Source of the DNA: BMS3ABIN03 sp964418885
Lineage (GTDB): Bacteria; Bacteroidota; Ignavibacteria; Ignavibacteriales; Ignavibacteriaceae
Direction: 5' to 3'
DNA length: 48,649 nt
Assembly (NCBI GenBank): GCA_964418885.1
Contig: CAYQNW010000019.1
Span: forward strand, 1-48,649
Part shown: piece after piece, positions 34,082 to 42,600 of the stretch
Position numbering within the stretch: the first letter of the stretch is position 1
Layout of the letters: each line of letters begins with the position of its first letter
Translations under genes and position numbers: made by a program
Notes under the pieces: generated by a model
The model's database searches: none
What the model was told of the DNA's origin: nothing
The model's input: only the letters and a program-made list of their open reading frames with translations

Positions 34082-35758
34082 ATGCAGGATGATAATCTAA
34101 AATTAAAAAGAAACTTAACTGCTCTTGTTGATTTCAGCAGGATTATAAATTCAAGCATAGATTTACAATTTATCCTGAATAATGTTCTGCTTACTTGTCT
34201 TGGCAAATTTCTTTCCACAAAAGGTTTAATAGCCCTCAGTGAAAACGGGAAGATCGTCGTAAAAAATTCAAAAGGTTTAAGCAGCAATACGATCGATAAA
34301 TTTCCTGTTCTAAATGTTAATGAAAACTGTCTCAATGACGAACGATTAAAAAGTTTTATGGATTCGGCAAAATTAAAAGTATCTGAAAAGATAAGTTCAT
34401 CGGATGAATGTATAGGGATGGTTTGTCTTGGTGAAAAACTGAATAAATCCGATTACACTGAAAGCGACAGGGACTTTTTAATAACTATCTTAAATATTTC
34501 TGCAACTGCTATACAAAATTCGATAAGGATAAATGAACTGCAGGGAGTAAACCGTGAACTTGATTCCAGAATTCAGAGATTAAATGCGCTGTTTGAACTT
34601 AGTAAAGAGTTCGGGCTTTTTTCCGAATCCACTAAAGTTGCAAAGCTCCTCGTGTTTTCAATCATCGGGCAGTTTATGGTTTCAAAGTTTGCGGTGGTTA
34701 CAATGCAAAATGGTGAAATCCAGGTGCTTGATTCGAAATTTGATATCGATATATTGCTTGAAAATCTAAAATCGTGTGATTGTTCGCAAATAAGAAATTC
34801 AATGAATCACACAGAACTTGAAACAAAATATTCTCCACTATATAAGCTTGGAATTCATCTCGCTGTACCGATGCAGATACAGGGGAAAACTAAAGGATTG
34901 ATCTTACTCGGTGATAGAATAAATAAACAACCTTACTCCTCTGCGGATACTGAGTTTATTTATTCCGTGGGAAGTCTTGCGATTATTTCGCTTGAAAACA
35001 ACAGACTGTTCATCGAAGAGCTTGAAAAACAAAAAATGGAAGAGGAACTCGACCTCGCAAGGGAAATTCAGCAAAATTTATTGCCTCATACAATTCCACA
35101 ATATGATAATTTTGATATTACAGCAATCAATATGTCATCCAAACAGGTTGGGGGAGATTATTATGATGTGATCGCTCTTGATGAAAACAGGTTTTGCGTT
35201 GCTATTGCAGATGTTTCCGGTAAAGGTGCACCTGCTTCTTTGCTTATGGCTAATATACAGGCATTTCTGCAGGTTATTTGCAGGCAGGAAATGCACATTG
35301 CACAATCAACCGGTTTAATAAACGATCTGATTTTTGCAAACACCAGCGATGGCAGGTTTATAACTTTTTTCTGGTGCCTGATAAATAATAAAGATAAAAA
35401 GTTAATATACGTTAATGCCGGACATAATCCTCCGTTGCTTATCAGGAACCGAAAAATAACCAAACTGCAAAAAGGCGGTGTTATTCTTGGAGTGATCGAA
35501 ACTATGGTCCCTTATTTATCCGAAGAATTAGTGTTGCAAAAAGATGACGTTTTGGTTTTATTTACTGATGGTATTTCCGAAGCAATGAATAAAAGAGGAG
35601 AAGAATTTTCTGACGAAAGACTTGAAAAGATTGCAGTCGAACTTGCCGGTAAATGTGCAAATGAAATTCTTGAAGGAATTAAAAACGAAGTTAAGCAATT
35701 TACCGAGGGTGCTCCTCAGTCGGACGATATTACGATGGTAATTCTTAAAGTTAAATAA
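34082..35758 (+). CDS. SpoIIE-type PP2C phosphatase 2, soluble with GAF-like sensor regions
   Basis: A 558-residue protein with no obvious transmembrane segment. Two GAF-like regions (about 5-160 and 165-310) are followed by a signalling helix (EEELDLAREIQQNLLPHTIP) and a complete PP2C/SpoIIE domain: QVGGDYYDVIAL, IADVSGKGAPASLLMA, NAGHNPPLLI, LFTDGISEAMNK and QSDDITMVILKVK. It probably reads a cytoplasmic signal and dephosphorylates the cassette STAS protein. It starts 8 bp after the kinase stop codon and is followed 29 bp later by phosphatase 3. Confidence 0.92.
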   Translation: MQDDNLKLKRNLTALVDFSRIINSSIDLQFILNNVLLTCLGKFLSTKGLIALSENGKIVVKNSKGLSSNTIDKFPVLNVNENCLNDERLKSFMDSAKLKVSEKISSSDECIGMVCLGEKLNKSDYTESDRDFLITILNISATAIQNSIRINELQGVNRELDSRIQRLNALFELSKEFGLFSESTKVAKLLVFSIIGQFMVSKFAVVTMQNGEIQVLDSKFDIDILLENLKSCDCSQIRNSMNHTELETKYSPLYKLGIHLAVPMQIQGKTKGLILLGDRINKQPYSSADTEFIYSVGSLAIISLENNRLFIEELEKQKMEEELDLAREIQQNLLPHTIPQYDNFDITAINMSSKQVGGDYYDVIALDENRFCVAIADVSGKGAPASLLMANIQAFLQVICRQEMHIAQSTGLINDLIFANTSDGRFITFFWCLINNKDKKLIYVNAGHNPPLLIRNRKITKLQKGGVILGVIETMVPYLSEELVLQKDDVLVLFTDGISEAMNKRGEEFSDERLEKIAVELAGKCANEILEGIKNEVKQFTEGAPQSDDITMVILKVK

Positions 35759-35787
35759 CATGTGATGAATTATTCCAAAAGAAATAA

Positions 35788-38397
35788 ATGAGCAGTATTA
35801 AAACACTATATTATAAATGGCGACCAAAATTAATTGTTTGGTTGTCATTGTTTCTTATTGGTATTGCTCTGCTTAATATATATTATGTACTAAACGTCAA
35901 TGTTACAAGTAATGATGAATGTCTCTGGATACCAAAGAAAGTAAGTAAAGATAGTACTGCAATATTTTTCGATGTCGTGAAAGTAGAGGGGGTAACATGG
36001 AAAGCCGGCATAAGAAACGGTGATCAGCTAATTGCAATTGATGGGAAAGTACTCGGGTCAACATACCAGGCACAGAATATTCTTAATAGATTCGATAGCG
36101 GGAAATATGCCGAATATAAATACAAAAGAAACAACGAAGTCTTTACAACCAAAGTTTACGTAAAGAAATTAATTCAATTCGGAAATCTTGCCTCTACATT
36201 AAGTGCGTTATTCTGGATGCTTATCGGGTTTATAGTTTTAACAGCCAAACCGGATGGCAGGGCACATCGTCTCTTTTACTTTATTGGCGTTCTTGCAGTT
36301 TTATCTTCGTTAAGTGCACTGGTTCCGCCTCACGGGGATTTTGATAAATTTTATAATGATATAGGTTTACTTGCTATATTAATCGGTGTTTCCTGGGTTG
36401 TGGCAGTGTGTTTTATACCATTCGTGATAAACTATTTTTTCTGGAATTTTCCAAATCCTTTTAAGTTTGCCCAAAGGAAACTTGTAAAAAGATTAGTATT
36501 CATTATTCCTGTGCTTCTCTCAGTATCGCTGGTAATTATTGCTGCTTTATCATTTACGCAATCAATTAAAGTAAATCTCTTCTTTAAGATTATTCCATCT
36601 ATTGGTTATTTCCAAATTGGCGCAAACATTACTGCGTTGATTGCATTGATTGTCCAGTACAGAAGACTTGGAAGTAAAGAACAAAAGAAACCCATATTTC
36701 TTATTCTAGTTGCTTTCATATTTGCTCTCGCAATTTCACTTTATACTGCTAAGATAGCTCCGGCGCTTGCGGATACAATATTTAATTCTCCAGAATATTA
36801 CATGCCTATTGTTTTAGTTGCTCTTGTACCGCTGATCTTTGCTTATTCGGTATTTAAATACCAGTTAATGGATGTAAGTGTTGTAGTTAAGAACACTATT
36901 ATCTACGGTTCGGCTACTCTTTCTGTTGCAGTAATTTATTTCTTCGTTATTTATGTGGCAGGACAAACAATAAGTACAGCGCTCGGTGTTGAAAACCAGG
37001 GTATAGTTGCAGGAGTATTTTTTATAATATTTGCACTTGTTTTTCAGTCTTCCAAAGACAGGTTCCAGGATTTTCTAACAAAAAGATTTTATCCTGAACA
37101 ATTTGCATACCAGAGAGTTCTGATAAAATTCAGCAACGATGTTTCAACAGTGGTTGGTCTTGATAATATCCTGGACCTCATGCAAAAAACTTTTGTTGAA
37201 GCTTTGAATATTACCAGGTTCGGAATATTGATTCGTAGCGACCACAGCAGCGAATTAAAATTAGTAAGAGAAACAGGATTGAGTGAGGAGGAATGTGTGA
37301 TAACGCAATCGAATCTTGGACGGTTTATCAAAGAAAAGAATCTTATCAACCAGTTACCTGTTGTTGAGCAAAATGATTTTCATAGGGTGCTGCCTGAAAA
37401 AGCAGAAAAGCTAATCTCTGAAGAGATCTTCACAATTATACCGATGGTCATTAAGTCTAAGGTTATAGGATTAATTCTTTTTGGATTAAAACATTCCGGT
37501 TCTCAGTTTGCGGGAAAAGATCTTGAACTTCTCTGGGCGGCCGCAAATCAGAGTGCGGTTTCTATTGAGAATGCTCGGCTTTACAAATCCGAAGTTGAGA
37601 AACAAAAGATTGAACGAGATCTCGATCTTGCAAGAAAAATTCAGGAGGGACTTTTACCACAATGCATTCCCAACTTAAAAGGACTCGACATCTGTGGAGA
37701 GATGATTCCTGCTATGCAGGTTGGCGGTGATTATTTCGATCTCATCACTTTATCCGATAAAAAACTTTTCGTTGTAGTTGGTGATGTATCCGGTAAAGGA
37801 CTTTCAGCATCGCTTTATATGACGAAACTGCAAACGATGATACAGTTAAGCTGCTTTGATGATAAATCTCCCAAAGAAGTTTTGATAGATATAAACCGGC
37901 GAATGTACCAGGAACTCGATAAAAGCTGGTTTGTAACGATGACCCTTGCACTCTTCGATTTGGAAAACAATACATTAAGATTCTGTCGTGCCGGACATAT
38001 GCCTGTACTTGTTACCTCCAACGGAACAGTTCAGCAATACAGAACACAAGGCTTAGGAGTTGGTTTGGAAAAAGGGGTAGTGTTCGATAGTTCTCTTGTC
38101 GAAGAAGAAATAAAACTGAAGCAAGGACAGATATTTGCCTTTTTTACAGACGGTGTTACGGAAGCAATGAATGAGAACAACGAACTCTTCGGGGAAGAAA
38201 ATCTCAATGCAATCTTAAGCAACAAAACCGGGGTGCGTTCAGCAGATATTGTTAACGAAATTTGGTCCTCCNNNNNNNNNNNNNNNNNNNNNNNNNNNNN
38301 NNNNNNNNNNNNNNNNNNNNNNNNNNNNNNNNNNNNNNNNNNNNNNNNNNNNNNNNNNNNNNNNNNNNNNNTTTTTAATACTGAAAAACGTTTGTAA
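35788..38397 (+). CDS. SpoIIE-type PP2C phosphatase 3 with PDZ, membrane and GAF regions; 3' end in an assembly gap
   Basis: About 830 residues can be read before the gap at 38272. An N-terminal hydrophobic anchor is followed by a PDZ-like domain (about residues 45-130, VKVEGVTWKAGIRNGDQLIAIDGKVLG). Next come about eight membrane segments (about 135-415), a GAF-like domain (about 445-600), a signalling helix (ERDLDLARKIQEGLLPQCIP) and the PP2C domain: QVGGDYFDLITL, VGDVSGKGLSASLYM, RAGHMPVLV and FFTDGVTEAMNE. The last metal-binding aspartates should lie in the 100-N gap. The end at 38397 depends on the placeholder length (other frames also stop nearby), so the C-terminus is uncertain. It is the third phosphatase of the cassette. 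Confidence 0.88.
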   Translation: MSSIKTLYYKWRPKLIVWLSLFLIGIALLNIYYVLNVNVTSNDECLWIPKKVSKDSTAIFFDVVKVEGVTWKAGIRNGDQLIAIDGKVLGSTYQAQNILNRFDSGKYAEYKYKRNNEVFTTKVYVKKLIQFGNLASTLSALFWMLIGFIVLTAKPDGRAHRLFYFIGVLAVLSSLSALVPPHGDFDKFYNDIGLLAILIGVSWVVAVCFIPFVINYFFWNFPNPFKFAQRKLVKRLVFIIPVLLSVSLVIIAALSFTQSIKVNLFFKIIPSIGYFQIGANITALIALIVQYRRLGSKEQKKPIFLILVAFIFALAISLYTAKIAPALADTIFNSPEYYMPIVLVALVPLIFAYSVFKYQLMDVSVVVKNTIIYGSATLSVAVIYFFVIYVAGQTISTALGVENQGIVAGVFFIIFALVFQSSKDRFQDFLTKRFYPEQFAYQRVLIKFSNDVSTVVGLDNILDLMQKTFVEALNITRFGILIRSDHSSELKLVRETGLSEEECVITQSNLGRFIKEKNLINQLPVVEQNDFHRVLPEKAEKLISEEIFTIIPMVIKSKVIGLILFGLKHSGSQFAGKDLELLWAAANQSAVSIENARLYKSEVEKQKIERDLDLARKIQEGLLPQCIPNLKGLDICGEMIPAMQVGGDYFDLITLSDKKLFVVVGDVSGKGLSASLYMTKLQTMIQLSCFDDKSPKEVLIDINRRMYQELDKSWFVTMTLALFDLENNTLRFCRAGHMPVLVTSNGTVQQYRTQGLGVGLEKGVVFDSSLVEEEIKLKQGQIFAFFTDGVTEAMNENNELFGEENLNAILSNKTGVRSADIVNEIWSSXXXXXXXXXXXXXXXXXXXXXXXXXXXXXXXXXXFNTEKRL
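38272..38371. other. Assembly gap of exactly 100 N at the 3' end of phosphatase 3
   Basis: A run of exactly 100 N. Its true length is unknown; the last motif of the PP2C domain (the DDIT-type aspartates) is missing and must lie within it. Confidence 0.97.
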
Positions 38398-38429
38398 ATT
38401 TGTATAGTAATTCATGTTGAATAATAGCA

Positions 38430-38633
38430 ATGCCATTAATTAAAAAGCATATTAAACCTCCAAAAGGTCTGAAAGATTATACCTATCTTGGATGCCCGCT
38501 TACAAAAAACAGGACTCCATGGTGTTTTCGTTTATGTGCTCCTGATGTTTCTGGAAATGGAGACTGCGGAAGGATTGCACCTCACAGCTTAACAAGTAGA
38601 ATACAGCAGAGTATTATTGATTATAAAAAATAA
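38430..38633 (+). CDS. 67-residue cysteine-patterned protein of unknown function
   Basis: A small basic protein beginning MPLIKKHIKPPKGLKDYTYL. Its four cysteines are spaced exactly C-X9-C-X3-C-X9-C (GCPLTKNRTPWC, then FRLC, then APDVSGNGDC). Symmetric twin spacing like this usually means two disulfides or a metal site, although the order does not match ferredoxins or common zinc ribbons. The gene is downstream of the phosphatase 3 gene on the same strand and may belong to its operon. Codon use and a clean start and stop support a real gene. I do not recognise a family. Confidence 0.55.
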   Translation: MPLIKKHIKPPKGLKDYTYLGCPLTKNRTPWCFRLCAPDVSGNGDCGRIAPHSLTSRIQQSIIDYKK

Positions 38634-38683
38634 AATCTCATCTTTAATCTAAAATAATTTTACTGCTGATCGTGAGATTTTAT
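38632..38683. terminator. Hairpin terminator after the small cysteine protein
   Basis: AAAATCTCA (38632-38640) is a perfect inverted match to TGAGATTTT (38673-38681), with a 32-nt loop, followed on the plus strand by ATTTCTTCTTTT. It could also serve the minus-strand fragment that ends here. Confidence 0.45.
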
Positions 38684-38971
38684 TTCTTCTTTTAACCCGA
38701 ACAAAGGTCTTATAAAACTAATATAAAATCCCCCGGCAGGAATACGATTACAACATAATATATCAGCACAAAAGCAATAGCTATAACTCTTAACCAATCT
38801 ATGTCATACCTTCAAGTTGTATAAAATCTTGTTTGTCATTAAAACTTAAATATACTCCCAACTTAATTGTTTACTAATTGTATAGTATATATTGTTTCTG
38901 AATAAACTAATTAACAACTTAAAAATAAAATGAAAAAAAATGTTTGCTTCAATGCCTTCATTACCTAAGCT
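38634..38971. other. 338-bp interval without an intact gene
   Basis: The plus strand has no coding frame beyond a 12-codon ORF (38930-38968) just before the HEAT-type gene. The minus strand contains a broken membrane-protein reading frame, listed separately. A hairpin occupies the left end. Confidence 0.6.
38660..38839 (-). pseudogene. Frameshifted remnant of a small membrane protein
   Basis: On the minus strand an ATG at 38839 begins MTNKILYNLKV and then hits TGA. Shifting the frame by one base continues without a stop as YDIDWLRVIAIAFVLIYYVV and IVFLP, a strong transmembrane stretch with a DIDWLR motif of the kind seen at the start of acyltransferase-3-like membrane proteins. At a run of five G the original frame resumes with AGGFYISFIRPLFGLKEEIK and a stop at 38662-38660. 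Two compensating indels in 180 bp would restore a 59-60-residue protein. It is either a decayed gene or a site of sequencing error; chance is also possible. Confidence 0.35.
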
Positions 38972-39469
38972 TTGAAGAATTTAAATCGAACAAATAAACA
39001 GAATTTCAAAAAGAAAGTTTTAACACTTCTAGAACAAAAAGACTTTAATAATTATCCCGGTGTTATTCACCAACTCCCACCTCTGAAAGTTGTTAATGTA
39101 CTCTTATCGTTACTTGTAACTACTAATGAAGATCTAAAAAATCGTGTTATTAAAGCCTTGGGAGAAGTTGTTTCAAAGCTTGCTGAAAAAAATATTGAAG
39201 GTGCACGCAATATTATGCGGCGACTGATACTTAGTGTGACTGAGGAATCTGGGGGAATTGGCTGGAACACACCGGAGGCAATGGGAGAAATAATGGCGAG
39301 GAGTGAAAAGCTTGCATTTGAGTACCATAATATTCTTATATCATACACTGAAGGCGGAGGCAATGAACTGGATTTTGAAGGACTACAAAAAAGTGTTATA
39401 GCCGGACTTCAAAGATTAGGAAAAGTCTATCCTGATCTGGTAAAAGAGGTTAAACATCTTTTAAGGTAA
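38972..39469 (+). CDS. DVU0298-like HEAT-repeat-type protein
   Basis: A 165-residue all-helical protein. The block RNIMRRLILSVTEESGGIGWNTPEAMGEIMARSEKLA (about residues 81-116) is the hallmark of the DVU0298 family, originally noted in sulfate reducers and built from HEAT-type helices. The function is unknown. The start is TTG 38972; just upstream, the overlapping short frame MPSLPKL ends at a TGA that overlaps this TTG, so a true N-terminus reaching back through a frameshift is possible. It precedes the hybrid two-component gene by 193 bp. Confidence 0.65.
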   Translation: MKNLNRTNKQNFKKKVLTLLEQKDFNNYPGVIHQLPPLKVVNVLLSLLVTTNEDLKNRVIKALGEVVSKLAEKNIEGARNIMRRLILSVTEESGGIGWNTPEAMGEIMARSEKLAFEYHNILISYTEGGGNELDFEGLQKSVIAGLQRLGKVYPDLVKEVKHLLR

Positions 39470-39662
39470 GATAGGATTCATTTAATTATAAAATTATGGA
39501 TATCTAAGTAGTCCCGAAAAATTGTTAAAAGTTCATATCCGGAAATAATTCTAATCCGGCTAGTTTAAACAATTATTTAGTTGATTAAATTTATCAACAG
39601 TTGCTTTTTACCAAAAAAAGCCTGATGTTCTAAATATAAACCCAATTTTAAATGTTTTTCAG

Positions 39663-42600
39663 ATGCCCGGTAAAAATCTCTTTGGATGTCTGGATCATTT
39701 CTGTATTGTACTAATTTTTCTGTCTTCATTACAGCCCGATATCCTTTCACAAAACAAGAATGAACTCATTAGTTGGCCTGAACCGGTTTTTGAACACATC
39801 ACTGTTGAAGATGGTTTGCCGATCAACAGTGTTTCGTGTATGATCCAGGATCACTTTGGATATTTGTGGCTCGGTACAACAAATGGGCTGGTGAAGTATG
39901 ACGGATACAATATGAAAATTTATCAACCGAATCCGGGTGATTCATTTAGTATAAGCGGCGAGATGATTCGATCAATTTATGAAGATAAGAAAGGCACTCT
40001 CTGGATAGGAACCCGGTTTGGTGGGCTGAATAGTTTTGACCGGAAGACAGAAAAATTTATAAGATACGATACTGCCAGTATAGCGAATAGTTTTGTTTAT
40101 TGTATTGATGAAGATAGGGATGGTAATATACTTACAGGCACAATGAATGGACTAAAATTGCTCAATCCTCAAACTAAAAAATTTCGGGATATTTACTATC
40201 AGACTTTGATGTACTCAGATTCGGCCTACTATTATTTATTGGATTTAAAAAAAAGTAATGGTATAATAAGTTCAATCTTAAAGGTTGGAGATAATAAGAA
40301 CTTAACTCAGATTTTTTCTGTAAGAAAAAAAACAATTGTAGCTGTCGTAAATATGGGTGAGATGGGATGTGATTATGGGTGGCTGGAGAATGCAAACGGA
40401 AAAATTATAGCCGGAGGAAATAATTCTCTTAACGTTTTAGCCGGAGGAGTCCCTAAAAACAGGGTTAATATAACTATTGATACATTAAATAAAGGTTATT
40501 ATAGCCTTCATTATAAATCTGACGGATCTTACTCATACAATTCCTGGGATGATGGGAAACCACCGGATCAAAAAGAATTTTGGGGTATCCAGGTAGTTGA
40601 ATTACCGGATGATGGGACTGATGTTAAAGAAATTTTTAAAAGCAGAATAACTGAAGAAAAGACGCAATGGATACGTGATATTATTAAAGATAGTATTAGA
40701 AATGTGATTTATGTTGGGAGCTATAAAATCTTTGAATATGACGAAGGAAAAAAATTGCTTGTTCCTGTCGATCTTGGTTTGGAACAAGATCTTGGATTGA
40801 TGAACAAATTCTACCAAAGAAAAGACGGGTCTATATTGATTGGACACGTAGGAGGTTTGTTAAGATTCAATCCCTCAACCAATAAAATAAAGAACTATCA
40901 GCCCCTGGTTTCTACTCACCCTTCAAACATGCAGAATTTTATTATTAATTTGGTTGAAGATAAGAACGGCTTTATTTGGTGTCGTCAATATTCAAAAGGA
41001 CTCGTTTGTTTCGACCCAAGAGCGGAAATATTTAAAAGCTATGAACACGATTCACAGAATACAAGTAGTATTAGCACTGACCATGTCGTATCACTGTTAG
41101 TTGATAAGAGCGGTGTTTTGTGGGTAGGTACAGCTGAAGGGGGACTAAATAAATGGGATAAAAAGAAAAATAAATTCAGGAGAATTAGTTACGATCCTGA
41201 ATATCCGAAAGTAAGACCATTTAATAAGGTTTATGCCATAGATGAGTCTCAAAACGGTGTAATATGGTTTAGCGCAGATGATGGCTTATATAGTTTTAAT
41301 CAAAAAAATAATGAGTTCCAGAATTACAGTTATAAATCAAATATTGAAGATCACATTGAATGCATTTACGCGGAAAGCTCTGATATAATATGGTTTGGGA
41401 CAGTTAGAAGNNNNNNNNNNNNNNNNNNNNNNNNNNNNNNNNNNNNNNNNNNNNNNNNNNNNNNNNNNNNNNNNNNNNNNNNNNNNNNNNNNNNNNNNNN
41501 NNNNNNNNNNGATTGCTCATATCGTGATAGATCAGGGACAATGTGGATCGGGACAAATTTTGAGGGACTAAACAAGTATGAAGAATCAAATGGAACTTTT
41601 CAACTTTTTCATTGCACAATGGGTACTGCACTTAACTCGCTCGATGTGATCTACGAGGACAGAAAAGGAAACTTTTGGCTGGGAACTTATCAGAGCGGGA
41701 TTCATTTATTTGACAGGGATAAAGGAGTTCCGATTATGAATATAGCTCAAAGAGATGGATTAGCTTTTAATTCAGTCAGCTCTATACTGGAAGACGATTC
41801 CGGTAAGCTGTGGATTGCCACTAAAAACGGATTATCGAAGTTTGATACACAAACTAACATTATCAAAAACTATTTCATTTCTGATAATACCAAATCAAAC
41901 GACTACTTATGCGGCGTAAAAACTAAAAAAGGAGAAATGGTGTTCGGTACCGGAAATGGGTTGGTAATGTTTTATCCGGATAGTGTAATTGATGATCCTG
42001 TCCCTCCTCAGGTGGTGATAAGCAATGTTTCTTTATTTAATAAGCCGGGAGAAAAAATTAAATATGATGGATTTATTTCCGAATTAAAAGAGTTAAATCT
42101 TTCATACAACCAGAATGATCTTCGTTTCGATTTTGTCGGATTACATTACGGTGATTCCGAAAAGAACAGGTACAAGTATATGCTTGAAAATTTCGATGAA
42201 GATTGGATAGATGCCGGTACGCAAAGGAATGCAACTTATACAAATTTAGATGCAGGGAAATATATATTCAGAGTAACTGCTTGTAATTCCGATGGGGTTT
42301 GGAATAAAAAAGGAGCATCAATCAAAATAATTATTCCACCGCCGTATTGGGCATCCTGGTGGGCTTATTCGTTATATGTTTTGCTCGGAGTTGGTTTGCT
42401 CTATGCTTTGCGCCATTATGAGCTGAATAGAACAAAACTGAAAAACCAGGTTAAGCTTGATGAAGTTAAACTTAAGGAAAAAGAAGAAACAGACAGAATG
42501 AAATCCCGTTTTTTTGCTAACATTTCACACGAATTCAGAACACCACTAACACTGATCCTAGGACCTAGCGAAGAATTACTAATGGAAGAAGCAGATGGGA

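Noticed and set aside
35161..35463. 100-residue minus-strand ORF
   Set aside because: Antisense to the PP2C domain of phosphatase 2; composition is that of a shadow frame.
38710..38808. Firm call of an acyltransferase-3 pseudogene
   Set aside because: Only the DIDWLR start and one hydrophobic helix match the idea; the joined peptide is too short to name the family, so only a generic membrane remnant is listed.
41366..41631. Two minus-strand ORFs spanning the N gap in the hybrid sensor gene
   Set aside because: Created by the ambiguous bases and antisense to propeller repeats.
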